64,000 nucleotides of DNA from Pelagibius sp048268885 (GTDB lineage Bacteria; Pseudomonadota; Alphaproteobacteria; Kiloniellales; Kiloniellaceae): assembly GCA_048268885.1 (NCBI GenBank), contig JBLWUP010000011.1, positions 1-64,000 of the forward strand, in the 5' to 3' direction. The notes under the pieces were generated by a model that was given only the letters and a program-made list of their open reading frames with translations, did no database searches and was not told the DNA's origin. The position numbers were made by a program, and so were the translations under genes. Each line of letters starts with the position of its first letter. The first letter of the stretch is position 1. Positions 25,572 through 34,802 of this stretch are shown in pieces.

Positions 25572-28493
25572 ATGACGATCTATTCGCAATCCCAGGCGGC
25601 GATGCTTGCGGATCTCTACCATAAGTTCATCCAAGACCCGGACTCTTTGGATGAGGAGTGGAAGAGCTTCTTCGCGGACCTGGATGACGAAGCGAAAGCG
25701 GTCATCGAGAAAATCAACGGCGGCGCCCCTGGCGCCGCCGCTGCCGTTGCGGCGGTAGCGCCCGCGGCCCGCGTCGCGGCCGGGGCCGCCCGGGCCGATG
25801 TCGACGACGCCGGGGTCAGGGCCGCCACGCTGGATTCGATCCGCGCCCTCATGCTGATCCGCGCCTACCGCGTGCGCGGCCACCTGGAGGCCAATCTCGA
25901 TCCCCTCGGCCTGAAGAAAGTGGAGCCCCACCCGGAGCTCGATCCGCGCAGCTACGGCTTCACCGATGCGGACATGGACCGCCCGATCTTCATCGACAAC
26001 GTGCTGGGGCTGGAAAAGGCCACGCTGCGCAAGATCGTGGAGGTCGTGCGCGACACCTACTGCGGGTCCATCGGCGTCGAGTTCATGCACATCCAGGACC
26101 CGGCCCAGAAGGCCTGGATCCAGGAACGCATCGAATCGATCCGCAACCAGCCCGACTTCACCGTCAACGGCAAGCGCGCCATCCTGGAGCGCCTGACCGC
26201 GGCGGAAAGCTTCGAGCAGTTCCTCAACAAGAAATACACCGGGACCAAGCGCTTCGGCCTGGACGGCGGCGAGTCGATGATCCCGGCGCTGGAGCAGATC
26301 CTGAAGCGCGGCGGCCAACTGGGCCTCAAGGAAGTGGTCATCGGCATGCCCCACCGCGGGCGCCTCAACGTGCTGGCCAACTTCATGGGCAAGCCCTTCG
26401 CGGCGATCTTCTCGGAGTTCGAGGGCGGCGCCGCCCATCCGGAGGACGTCGGCGGCTCGGGCGACGTGAAGTACCACCTCGGCACGTCCTCCGACCGCGA
26501 GTTCGACGGCAACAACATCCACCTCTCGCTCACCGCCAACCCCTCGCACCTGGAAGCGGTGAACCCGGTGGTGGTCGGCAAGGTCCGCGCCAAGCAGGAA
26601 CAGGGCAAGTACAAGGACCGCAGCGAGGTCATGGCCCTGCTGATGCACGGCGACGCGGCCTTCGCGGGCCAAGGCCTGGTGCCCGAGACCCTCGACCTTT
26701 CGGAGCTGAAGGGCTACCGCATCGGCGGCACGATCCATTTCATCGTGAACAACCAGATCGGCTTCACCACCAACCCGATCAACTCGCGCTCCGGGCCCTA
26801 CTGCTCCGACGTGGCGAAGATCATCCAGGCGCCGATCTTCCACGTGAATGGCGACGATCCCGAGGCGGTGACCCACGTGGCGCGGATCGCCACGGAGTTC
26901 CGCCAGACGTTCCACAAGGACGTCATCATCGACATGTTCTGCTATCGCCGCTTCGGCCACAACGAAGGCGACGAGCCTGCCTTCACCCAGCCGCTGATGT
27001 ACAAGGCGATCGGCAAGCACCGCACGGTGCGCCAGATCTACGGTGAGAAGCTGGCCGAGGAGAACACCTGCACCGAAGAAGAGGTGCAGGGCCTCTTCGC
27101 CGAGTGGAACGACCGCCTGGAGCAGGACTTCCAGGCCGCCAAGACCTACAAGCCCAACAAGGCCGACTGGCTGGAGGGCGCCTGGTCCGGCCTCGACGTG
27201 GCGCGCGGCTTCGATCCGCGCCGCGGCAAGACGGCGGCCTCGCCGGAGCTGCTGAAGGAAGTCGGCCTGGCGCTGTCCAAGGTGCCGGCCGATTTCAACC
27301 TGAACCGCAAGATCCAGCGCCAGCTCGACGCCAAGCGCAAGATGATCGAGACCGGCAAGGACATCGACTGGGCGATGGCCGAGGCACTGGCCTTCGGCAC
27401 CCTCTTGGTCGAGGGCCACCCGATCCGCCTCTCCGGCCAGGACAGCAACCGTGGCACCTTCTCCCATCGTCATGCCGCGCTGATCGACCAGAAGACCGAG
27501 GACACCTACAAGCCGCTGGCCCACATCCGCGACGACCAGGCACGCCTGGAAATCGTCGACTCGCCGCTCAGCGAGCTGGCGGTGCTGGGCTTCGAATACG
27601 GCTACTCCCTGGCGGAGCCGCGCGCCCTGACGCTATGGGAAGCTCAGTTCGGCGACTTCTCCAACGGCGCCCAGATCATCATCGATCAGTTCATCGCCTC
27701 CGGTGAATCCAAGTGGCTGCGCCTCTCCGGCGTGGTCATGCTGCTGCCGCACGGCTATGAAGGGCAGGGGCCGGAGCACTCCTCGGCCCGGATCGAGCGC
27801 TACCTGCAGCTCTGCGCGGAGGACAATCTGCAGGTGGTGAACTGCACCACGCCGGCCAACTTCTTCCATGTGCTGCGCCGGCAGCTGCACCGCGAGTTCC
27901 GCAAGCCGCTGATCGTCTTCACGCCGAAGTCGCTGCTGCGCCACAAGCGTTGCGTCTCCGACCTGGACTCCTTCGGGCCGGGCAGCTGCTTCCACCGGGT
28001 GCTCTACTGCGACAACCGGCCGAGCGAGCCCAAGGACGCCAAGCAGGTGGTGCTCTGTTCGGGCAAGGTTTACTACGACCTGCTGGAAGAGCGCGAAAAG
28101 CGCGGCATCACCGACATCCACTTCCTGCGCATGGAGCAGCTCTATCCCTTCCCGGTCGACGCCCTGGCGCACGAACTGGAAGCCTACAAGCACTGCGACC
28201 TGGTGTGGTGCCAGGAAGAGCCGCGCAACATGGGCCCCTGGGCCTTCGTCTCCACCTTCATCGAGGAGGTGGCCGAGGACATTGGCTTCAAGAGTCCGCG
28301 GCCGCGCTACGCCGGCCGGCCATCGGCGGCCTCGCCGGCCACCGGTTCCCACAAGCGCCACGTCGAGGAGCAGGCCAGCCTGCTTGACGACGCCCTCACG
28401 CTGGGTAAGAAGCGCATGGGCCGCATCGAATCGCGCAAGGTACAGACCGAGGCGCGGGCCAGAATGGGAAGCAAGGGCCAGGCCGCCGAGTGA
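25572..28493 (+). CDS. sucA: 2-oxoglutarate dehydrogenase E1 component
   Basis: E1 decarboxylates 2-oxoglutarate with thiamine diphosphate and transfers the succinyl group to the lipoyl arm of SucB. The product is 973 residues. It has the E1o N-terminal tag (about 1-50), GMPHRGRLNVLANFMGKP, HLGTSSDREFDGNNIHLSL, HGDAAFAGQGLVPETLDLS, the ThDP/Mg region IVNNQIGFTTNP and YRRFGHNEGDEPAFTQP. An A/V-rich segment (about 51-75) links the tag to the core. It lies 61 bases after sucD and 70 before sucB. Confidence 0.97.
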   Translation: MTIYSQSQAAMLADLYHKFIQDPDSLDEEWKSFFADLDDEAKAVIEKINGGAPGAAAAVAAVAPAARVAAGAARADVDDAGVRAATLDSIRALMLIRAYRVRGHLEANLDPLGLKKVEPHPELDPRSYGFTDADMDRPIFIDNVLGLEKATLRKIVEVVRDTYCGSIGVEFMHIQDPAQKAWIQERIESIRNQPDFTVNGKRAILERLTAAESFEQFLNKKYTGTKRFGLDGGESMIPALEQILKRGGQLGLKEVVIGMPHRGRLNVLANFMGKPFAAIFSEFEGGAAHPEDVGGSGDVKYHLGTSSDREFDGNNIHLSLTANPSHLEAVNPVVVGKVRAKQEQGKYKDRSEVMALLMHGDAAFAGQGLVPETLDLSELKGYRIGGTIHFIVNNQIGFTTNPINSRSGPYCSDVAKIIQAPIFHVNGDDPEAVTHVARIATEFRQTFHKDVIIDMFCYRRFGHNEGDEPAFTQPLMYKAIGKHRTVRQIYGEKLAEENTCTEEEVQGLFAEWNDRLEQDFQAAKTYKPNKADWLEGAWSGLDVARGFDPRRGKTAASPELLKEVGLALSKVPADFNLNRKIQRQLDAKRKMIETGKDIDWAMAEALAFGTLLVEGHPIRLSGQDSNRGTFSHRHAALIDQKTEDTYKPLAHIRDDQARLEIVDSPLSELAVLGFEYGYSLAEPRALTLWEAQFGDFSNGAQIIIDQFIASGESKWLRLSGVVMLLPHGYEGQGPEHSSARIERYLQLCAEDNLQVVNCTTPANFFHVLRRQLHREFRKPLIVFTPKSLLRHKRCVSDLDSFGPGSCFHRVLYCDNRPSEPKDAKQVVLCSGKVYYDLLEEREKRGITDIHFLRMEQLYPFPVDALAHELEAYKHCDLVWCQEEPRNMGPWAFVSTFIEEVAEDIGFKSPRPRYAGRPSAASPATGSHKRHVEEQASLLDDALTLGKKRMGRIESRKVQTEARARMGSKGQAAE

Positions 28494-28563
28494 CCGGCCG
28501 GGCCAGCGATTGTCGATCGGAATCGGCTGCCCGACCGGGTGAGCCCGAACGAGTGAGAGAGTG

Positions 28564-30303
28564 ATGGCAACTGATATCGTGGTGCCTACCCTGGGCGAAT
28601 CGGTCACCGAGGCGACGGTCGCCCAGTGGCTGAAGCAGCCGGGTGAGGCTGTCGCCCTGGACGAGCCGGTCGTCGAACTGGAAACCGACAAGGTGACCCT
28701 GGAGGTCAACGCCTCGACCGCCGGCGTCCTGTCGGAAGTGATCGCGGGTGAGGGCGACAACGTCGAGGTCGGCGCGCTGCTGGGCCGCATCGGCGAAGGC
28801 GAAGGCACGGCGCCCGCCCCAAAAGCTGACACCCCGAAAGCCGAAGCACCCAAGGCCGAAGCCGCCAAAGAGGAAGCCAAGCCTGCCGCGGCGCCGGCCC
28901 CTTCCGGGGGCGGCGGCAACGGCCAGGCCACCGACGTGGTGGTGCCGACCCTCGGCGAATCGGTCAGCGAAGCGACGGTCGCCAAGTGGCTGAAGCAGCC
29001 CGGCGAGGCTGCCGCGGCGGACGAACCGCTGGTCGAGCTGGAAACCGACAAGGTGACCCTGGAGGTCAACGCCCCCGCCGCCGGGACGCTGCAGTCCATC
29101 GCGGCGGAGGAAGGCGCGACCGCCGAGGTCGGCGCCCTGCTCGGCGTGTTTCCCGCCGGTGGCGCGGCCGCCCCGGCGAAGGCTGAAGCGCCCGCCAAGG
29201 CGCCCGAAAAATCCCCGGCCCCGGCTCCGGCCCCGACCGAGACCAAGACCGAAGCGCCGCAAGCCGCCCCCGCCGGCGAGGATAGCAAGAAGCTGGACCC
29301 GGGCGCCGCGCCGCGCACCGGCGGCAAGATCACCAAGTCCGACCTCATGGCCTTCCTGGAAGGCGCGGCGGTGGGTGACCTGGGCCCGGCCGTGCGCAAG
29401 CTGGTCGAGGAGAACGATCTCGACCCGGCGGTGATCCCGGCGACCGGCAAGGACGGGCGGCTGACCAAGGAAGACGTGGTCAATTTCCTGGACGGCAAGA
29501 CCAAGCCCCTGGCCGCCCCGGCCTCGGCGCCCGCCGCCCCGGCCGCCAAGGCGCCTTCCGCGCCGGCGAGCGCTCCGGGCGCTTCCCCTGAGGCTTCCGG
29601 GGGCAAGCGCGAAGAGCGGGTGCGCATGCCCAAGCTGCGCCAGACCATCGCGCGCCGCCTGAAGGAGGCGCAGAACACCGCGGCCATGCTCACCACCTTC
29701 AACGAGTGTGACATGAGTGCGGTCATGGCCCTGCGCAGCCAGTACAAGGACGCCTTCGAGAAGAAGCACGGCGTGAAGCTCGGCTTCTCCTCCTTCTTCA
29801 CCAAGGCCGTGGTCGGCGCCCTGCAGGAACTGCCGGCGGTCAACGCGCGCATCGACGGCGACGAGATCGTCTACAACCACTACTACGACATCGGCATGGC
29901 GGTCTCGACGCCGAACGGCCTGATGGTTCCGGTCATGCGCGACTGCGACCAGAAGTCCTTCGCCGAGATCGAGAAGGCGCTGGGCGAACTGGCCGCCAAG
30001 GGCCGCGACGGCAAGATCTCCATGGACGAGATGACCGGAGGCACCTTCACCATCACCAACGGCGGTGTCTTCGGCTCCATGATGTCGACGCCGATCCTGA
30101 ACATGCCGCAGTCCGCGATCCTCGGCCTGCACAAGATCCAGCCGCGCCCCGTCGCGGTGGACGGCAAGGTCGAGATCCGCCCGATGATGTACCTGGCGCT
30201 GTCCTACGACCACCGCATCATCGACGGGCGCGAGGCGGTCACCTTCCTGGTGCGGGTCAAGGAAGCCATCGAGGATCCGCAGCGCCTGCTGATCGGTATG
30301 TGA
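28564..30303 (+). CDS. sucB: 2-oxoglutarate dehydrogenase E2 (dihydrolipoyl succinyltransferase) with two lipoyl domains
   Basis: E2 forms the core of the complex and moves succinyl groups to CoA. The product is 579 residues, well over the common length of about 400-430. Order: lipoyl domain 1 (1-77, Lys43 in ETDKVTLEV), A/P/K linker, lipoyl domain 2 (about 122-198, Lys163 in the same motif), linker, a partial subunit-binding repeat (244-267), a full subunit-binding domain (about 273-310), linker, catalytic domain (about 352-579) with SYDHRIIDG (His550, Asp554). The lipoyl copies are nearly identical in DNA around the lysine. ATG 28564 was chosen over GTG 28561. The stop overlaps the next ATG. 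Confidence 0.95.
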   Translation: MATDIVVPTLGESVTEATVAQWLKQPGEAVALDEPVVELETDKVTLEVNASTAGVLSEVIAGEGDNVEVGALLGRIGEGEGTAPAPKADTPKAEAPKAEAAKEEAKPAAAPAPSGGGGNGQATDVVVPTLGESVSEATVAKWLKQPGEAAAADEPLVELETDKVTLEVNAPAAGTLQSIAAEEGATAEVGALLGVFPAGGAAAPAKAEAPAKAPEKSPAPAPAPTETKTEAPQAAPAGEDSKKLDPGAAPRTGGKITKSDLMAFLEGAAVGDLGPAVRKLVEENDLDPAVIPATGKDGRLTKEDVVNFLDGKTKPLAAPASAPAAPAAKAPSAPASAPGASPEASGGKREERVRMPKLRQTIARRLKEAQNTAAMLTTFNECDMSAVMALRSQYKDAFEKKHGVKLGFSSFFTKAVVGALQELPAVNARIDGDEIVYNHYYDIGMAVSTPNGLMVPVMRDCDQKSFAEIEKALGELAAKGRDGKISMDEMTGGTFTITNGGVFGSMMSTPILNMPQSAILGLHKIQPRPVAVDGKVEIRPMMYLALSYDHRIIDGREAVTFLVRVKEAIEDPQRLLIGM

Positions 30304-30731
30304 TGGCCCCCGACGGCAATGGGGACGGTAATGGGAACGACGAGGGCGACGCCGAGACCGGCCTGAGCGACTTCGAGGACCGGCGGCTGAAACGCTTGCT
30401 CGACCGCCAGGGCGCGGCCGACTACGAACTGGATCTCGCCGGCCTCGATCTGGCCCACGCCGTCGCTTCCGTCGACCGCATGGTGGAACGCCAGCGTTTC
30501 CGCGACGTCGGCCGCTCCGTGGTGGTCCGCATCGACCCGGCGACCCCCGACAGCGGGGAAACCCTCTTCGGCCGCCTCGGCCGTCATCTTCTGGACCTGA
30601 AGCGCCGCGGCCTCGTGGCCACCCTGCAGCCGCTCGACCCGGCGCACGGCGCCGGCTTCAACCTCACCCTGCCCGCGGGGCGGGAGTCGGAGCTGCCGCC
30701 GGAGGACGAGGACGGCCCGCTGCTCAACTGA
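30303..30731 (+). CDS. unknown protein with degenerate Smr-like pattern, coupled to sucB
   Basis: The product is 142 residues. ATG at 30303 overlaps the sucB TGA (TGATG), so it is probably translated from the suc mRNA. After a G/D/N-rich acidic start, the core LDLAGLDLAHAVASVDRMVE, then VGRSVVVRID and LGRHLLDLKRRGLVATLQP, resembles the layout of Smr domains (LDLHG, VDRF, then a beta strand). The conserved His of LDLHG is Ala here, and the second HGxG is missing. It may be a non-catalytic Smr-fold protein or simply a look-alike. Confidence 0.6.
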   Translation: MAPDGNGDGNGNDEGDAETGLSDFEDRRLKRLLDRQGAADYELDLAGLDLAHAVASVDRMVERQRFRDVGRSVVVRIDPATPDSGETLFGRLGRHLLDLKRRGLVATLQPLDPAHGAGFNLTLPAGRESELPPEDEDGPLLN

Positions 30732-30733
30732 GC

Positions 30734-31843
30734 TCAGGCGGCCCGGCTGCGCCGGGCCAGCGCCTCCTGCAGCTGTTTCACCGCCGCGGCGACTTCCGCG
30801 TCGCGCAAGGCCATGGCGCCTTCGCGGATCGTGATCTCGAAGCGCCCCAAGCCCTGCCCCGGAGAGTCCAGAGGCTCGTCGAAAAGCCAGAAGCCGCTGT
30901 CGGCGGCGACGTCGAGGGCGGCCTCCATGAGATCGCCGCCCCCGGTTTCCAGGGTGACCTGAAAGGCGTTCGCCTGCGGCGGGTCCGGGGCCACGCTCAC
31001 GCCAGGCAGTGCGGCCAGCTCGGCGGCCAGGGCCTTGGCCTTGTCGTGATAGGCGGACATGCGCGTGAGGCGCCGGTCGAGGCCCTGCTGAGCCGAGGCG
31101 ACGTAGGGGAAGACGCGGCGCAGCCGCCCGCCGCAGCGCTGTTGCCAGACCCGCACCTCCTCAACGAGGTCCGCCGGGCCGGCGAGGGCGCCGCCGGCGA
31201 GCCCGCCGAGCCCCTTGTAGAAGGAGACGTAGAGCGAGTCGAAGAGCCCGGCGATCTCGGCGTGGCTGCGGCCATAGAAGGGCTGGCTCTCCCAGAGCCG
31301 TGCCGCATCGGCGTGCAGGGCCAGGCCGCGGGCGCGGCAGAGGTCGGCGAAGGCCTCCAAATCCGCCCAGGGATGCAGGTAGCAGCCGATGTTGCGCAGC
31401 GGCAGTTCCAGGGTCGCGGCGCCCAGCGGTTGCGTGAGGGCGGCGAGGTCGTCGGGCGTCGGCAGCCTGTCCGTCCCGCCGAGCCAGACCGGTTCCAGGC
31501 CGAAGACCTCCTGGTAGGCCTCGGCCTCCTCGGCGGCGATGTGGCTTTGCGGATGCAGGGCGAGGGTCCGCACGCCGGCGCGGTCGGCCCAGGCGCGCAG
31601 AGCCGCATTCTGCAGCATCTTGCCGCTGGGCCCGAAGACGGCCGCGGGCTTGCCGAGCAGCCCGGCGATCCGCTTCTCGAAGTCTTCCAGCAGGGCGCCC
31701 CCGCCATAGTGGTCCGCCATGGTCCCCTCGGGCAGGAAGGCGGCGAGCTCGGCCAGGAACTGCTTGGGGTCCGGCGGCGGGTCGAGCGACAGGAAGCGCG
31801 TGCAGCCGTGGTAGAGGTTTGCTTTGTTACGCTCGTCTTTCAT
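30734..31843 (-). CDS. PLP-dependent beta-eliminating lyase, threonine aldolase-like
   Basis: The product is 369 residues of the aminotransferase fold type I. It has FGPSGKMLQNAALRAWADRA, the cofactor-ring stacking region HPQSHIAAEEA, GLALHADAARLWESQ (Asp that binds the PLP ring nitrogen) and the Schiff-base lysine in SLYVSFYKGLGGLAGGALAG. This resembles L-threonine aldolase, which splits threonine or allo-threonine to glycine and acetaldehyde. It lies on the minus strand between the sucB operon and lpdA. I set ATG at 31843; the frame continues upstream through lpdA as an artefact. Confidence 0.85.
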   Translation of the reverse strand: MKDERNKANLYHGCTRFLSLDPPPDPKQFLAELAAFLPEGTMADHYGGGALLEDFEKRIAGLLGKPAAVFGPSGKMLQNAALRAWADRAGVRTLALHPQSHIAAEEAEAYQEVFGLEPVWLGGTDRLPTPDDLAALTQPLGAATLELPLRNIGCYLHPWADLEAFADLCRARGLALHADAARLWESQPFYGRSHAEIAGLFDSLYVSFYKGLGGLAGGALAGPADLVEEVRVWQQRCGGRLRRVFPYVASAQQGLDRRLTRMSAYHDKAKALAAELAALPGVSVAPDPPQANAFQVTLETGGGDLMEAALDVAADSGFWLFDEPLDSPGQGLGRFEITIREGAMALRDAEVAAAVKQLQEALARRSRAA

Positions 31844-32020
31844 AGGATCATCGCCCGCCTGTCTTCGCCGCCCGCCTTTCTTCATCGCCGTCAGCTTACT
31901 CCGCCCCACGCAGAAGGCGAATAGCCGTTCCGCCGCCTGCGGTCTTGTCCCCCCGGGGCTGCTGCGGCATCTTGGGTGGAAATCCAGACCTCTTCCAGCG
32001 CGCCCGAGGAAAGACAGACC

Positions 32021-33430
32021 ATGAGCGACAAGCAGTACGACCTGGTGGTGATCGGCGGTGGTCCCGGCGGCTACGTGGCCGCGATCCGCGCCGCGCAGCT
32101 CGGCATGAAGACGGCCTGCGTCGAAGGGCGCGGCGCCCTGGGCGGCACCTGCCTGAACGTCGGCTGCATTCCCTCCAAGGCGCTGCTGCAGTCCTCCGAG
32201 AAGTACGCCGACGCGGCCAAGCACTTCGCCGAGCACGGCATCAAGGTGGAAGGCCTCGGCCTCGACGTGGCGGCGATGATGGAGCGCAAGGACAAGGTCG
32301 TGAAGGGCCTGACCGGCGGCATCGAGATGCTGTTCAAGAAGAACAAGGTCGACTACGTGAAGGGCTGGGGCTCGATCCCCGCCGTGGGCAGCGTGAAGGT
32401 GAAGCTGGCCGACGGCGGCGAGGAAACCCTCTCGGCCAAGAAGATTCTCATCGCCACCGGCTCCGAATCCACGCCGCTGCCGGGGGTCGACACCGACGAA
32501 AAGCAGGTCGTCACCTCCACCGGCGCGCTGGCCCTCGACAAGGTGCCGGGCCAGATGGTGGTGATCGGCGCCGGCGTCATCGGCCTGGAGATGGGCTCGG
32601 TGTGGTCGCGCCTCGGCGCCGAGGTGACGGTGGTGGAGTTCCTCGACCGCATCCTGCCGGGCATGGACGGCGACATCGGCAAGCAGACCCAGCGGATCCT
32701 CGGCAAGCAGGGCCTGAAGTTCAAGCTCGGCACCAAGGTGACCGGCGCCAAGAACGGAAAAGGCGGCGTGACCCTGACGCTGGAGCCGGCCAAGGGCGGC
32801 GAGGCGGAAGAACTGAAGGCCGACGTGGTGCTGGTCGCCATCGGCCGGCGGCCCTTCACCGAAGGCCTGGGCCTGCAGGAACTGGGCGTCGCCTTGGACA
32901 ACCGCGGCGTCATCCAGGTCGACGAGAACTACCAGACCTCGGTCGAGGGCATCTACGCCATCGGCGACTGCGTGCCCGGCCCGATGCTGGCGCACAAGGC
33001 CGAGGAAGACGGCGTGGTCGCGGTCGAGCGCATGACCGGCCAGAAGAGCCACCTCGACTACAACCTGGTGCCGGGCGTGGTCTACACCTGGCCGGAGGTC
33101 GCCGGCGTCGGCAAGACCGAAGAGCAGTTGAAGGAGGCCGGCATCGAGTACAAGACCGGCAAGTTCTCCTTCATGGCCAACAGCCGCGCCCGCGCGGTGG
33201 GCGACACCGACGGCGTGGTGAAGGTGCTGGCCGACAAGCGCACGGACAAGGTGCTGGGCGTGCACATCGTCGGCCCGCTGGCCGGGGACATTCTGGCCGA
33301 ATGCGTGACCATCATGGAGTTCGGCGGCTCGGCGGAGGACATCGCCCGCACCTGCCACTCGCACCCCTCGATGGGCGAAGCGGTGAAGGAAGCCGCGCTG
33401 GCCGCCGACGGCCGCGCCATCCACTCCTGA
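32021..33430 (+). CDS. lpdA: dihydrolipoyl dehydrogenase (E3)
   Basis: E3 reoxidises the dihydrolipoyl arms of SucB with NAD. The product is 469 residues with the FAD loop VVIGGGPGGYVAAI (9-22), the redox disulfide LGGTCLNVGCIPSKALL (Cys44, Cys49), the NAD loop VVIGAGVIGLEMGSVW, FAD motif YAIGDCVPGPMLAHKA and the C-terminal HSHPSMGEA (catalytic His448, Glu453). I chose ATG 32021 with CGAGGAAAG 11-15 bases upstream. It is probably transcribed from its own promoter in the 177-base divergent gap, as an antisense gene separates it from sucB. Confidence 0.97.
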   Translation: MSDKQYDLVVIGGGPGGYVAAIRAAQLGMKTACVEGRGALGGTCLNVGCIPSKALLQSSEKYADAAKHFAEHGIKVEGLGLDVAAMMERKDKVVKGLTGGIEMLFKKNKVDYVKGWGSIPAVGSVKVKLADGGEETLSAKKILIATGSESTPLPGVDTDEKQVVTSTGALALDKVPGQMVVIGAGVIGLEMGSVWSRLGAEVTVVEFLDRILPGMDGDIGKQTQRILGKQGLKFKLGTKVTGAKNGKGGVTLTLEPAKGGEAEELKADVVLVAIGRRPFTEGLGLQELGVALDNRGVIQVDENYQTSVEGIYAIGDCVPGPMLAHKAEEDGVVAVERMTGQKSHLDYNLVPGVVYTWPEVAGVGKTEEQLKEAGIEYKTGKFSFMANSRARAVGDTDGVVKVLADKRTDKVLGVHIVGPLAGDILAECVTIMEFGGSAEDIARTCHSHPSMGEAVKEAALAADGRAIHS

Positions 33431-33455
33431 TCCAGATGGAGCGGCGGGGGACGGC

Positions 33456-33641
33456 TTAGTCGCCCTTGTGCTCGGGCTTGCCCTTGCGCTTGGTCCCGGC
33501 CATCTCCTCCAGTTCGTCCTCGGTCATCGACTCGTACATCTCTTTCGAGGCGCCCTGCAGGTCGCTTTTCTTCGTCTCGCCGCGCTTGGCGGAGAGGGCG
33601 GCTCCGGCCGCCTTCTGCTGGGCCTTCGATTTCGCCGGCAT
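33456..33641 (-). CDS. DUF3008 family small basic protein
   Basis: The product is 61 residues beginning MPAKSKAQQKAAGAALSAKR and continuing with DLQGASKEMYESMTEDELEE. This pattern, a K/A-rich start followed by SKxMYxSMTExELExxA, is DUF3008. It is highly charged and probably unstructured in part. It converges on lpdA with 25 bases between. Function unknown. Confidence 0.85.
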   Translation of the reverse strand: MPAKSKAQQKAAGAALSAKRGETKKSDLQGASKEMYESMTEDELEEMAGTKRKGKPEHKGD

Positions 33642-33752
33642 GGTCTTGCCTCCTGGCGGTTGCTGAAACAGGAATGCCCGGGGGAAACGTGCGGGCGGTG
33701 TCGCGGGTTCCCTGGCTGAAGCCAGGCCGTCCCGGCGCCGCGCGCCTGTAGG

Positions 33753-34694
33753 CTAGGGCTTTCTGTTCTCGCGCCTATAGGCGCCGGGCCCGATGCCGAA
33801 GGCCGCCTTGTAGCGCCGGGTGAAGGAGGGCAGGGAGGCATAGCCGCAGCGCGCGGCGATCTCCTCCGTCGACAGGTCGCTTTCGCGCAGCAGGCGCCGC
33901 GCCTTCATCAGCCGCCAACGGGTCAGATAGGCGATGGGCGCCAGGCCGACGCGCCGGGTGAACTTCTCGGCGAAACGCGCCCGCGACATGCCCGACAGCC
34001 TGGCCAGGGCGCTGATGGTCCAGGTGCGCTCCGCTTCGCCGTGGATCGCCGAAAGCGCCCGCGACAGCTGCGGGTCGGCCAGCGCGGCGACGTAGCCGGG
34101 GGCGCTGCCGTCCTCGTCCTCCCCGATCTGGCGCAGCGCCTGGATGAAGAGGATCTCCAGCAGGCGGCTGAGGATGCCTTGCATGCCCTCTCCGGCCAGC
34201 TCGCTTTCCAGTCCCAGCAGCCGCAGCGCCGTGACCGTCCAGGGCTGCGCGCCCAGGTCCTGCGGGCGCAGCACCATCATCGGCGGCAGGCTGGCGATCA
34301 CCGGGTGTTCGATGTCCTCGTCGAACTGGCAGAAGCCGCACAGCAGCTCGACCCGCCCGGCGCCCTCGCCGTAGCGCAGGAGGCCGCCGGCATCCGGCGG
34401 CGCTTCGGCCAGCAGCGCGGCCAGCGGCAGGGGCGGGCGGGCCGGATCGTCGGCCAGGATGTGGGCGCCGCCGTTGGGCAGGATCGCCAGGTCGCCCTCC
34501 GCCAACTGCACCGTCGTGCCCGCAGCCCCGCCGCGCAGCCAGCAACCGCCACGCCGGACGTAGTGGAAGCGCACCAGGCGGCGTTCGGCCGGCACCTCGA
34601 GGGCGAAGGGACCGGCCAGGTCGGCGCGGAAGTAGAGATCGCTGGTGAGGCGCAGGCTCTCGAAGACGTCACTCAGCAGGTCTGGTCTATCCAT
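33753..34694 (-). CDS. AraC-family transcriptional regulator with cupin-like N-terminal domain
   Basis: The product is 313 residues. The N-terminal half is a cupin-like sensor domain (RFHYVRRGGCWLRGG and GDLAILPNGGAHILADDP). The C-terminal AraC domain carries two HTH motifs: ISALARLSGMSRARFAEKFT and STEEIAARCGYASLPSFTRR. ATG 34694 was chosen because upstream residues are not family-like. It is divergent from a LysE-type exporter with 108 bases between, so it likely controls that exporter. Inducer unknown. Confidence 0.9.
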   Translation of the reverse strand: MDRPDLLSDVFESLRLTSDLYFRADLAGPFALEVPAERRLVRFHYVRRGGCWLRGGAAGTTVQLAEGDLAILPNGGAHILADDPARPPLPLAALLAEAPPDAGGLLRYGEGAGRVELLCGFCQFDEDIEHPVIASLPPMMVLRPQDLGAQPWTVTALRLLGLESELAGEGMQGILSRLLEILFIQALRQIGEDEDGSAPGYVAALADPQLSRALSAIHGEAERTWTISALARLSGMSRARFAEKFTRRVGLAPIAYLTRWRLMKARRLLRESDLSTEEIAARCGYASLPSFTRRYKAAFGIGPGAYRRENRKP

Positions 34695-34802
34695 CAGGCT
34701 CTCACATTGAGACGAACGAATAAGAAAGCGGGACGGAAGAACAATTACGCCGGTCCTGGCCTGGGGCAAGCTCCGTCATCGTTCCACGCTGGAGATCGCC
34801 CC

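Noticed and set aside
30734..33424. Minus-strand frame of 896 codons running through lpdA
   Set aside because: Only the part up to 31843 matches a PLP lyase; the rest is the antisense of lpdA and is H/G/A-rich.
31945..33459. Plus-strand frame of 504 codons overlapping lpdA in another frame
   Set aside because: It is R/G-rich with no domain; the lpdA frame carries all E3 motifs.
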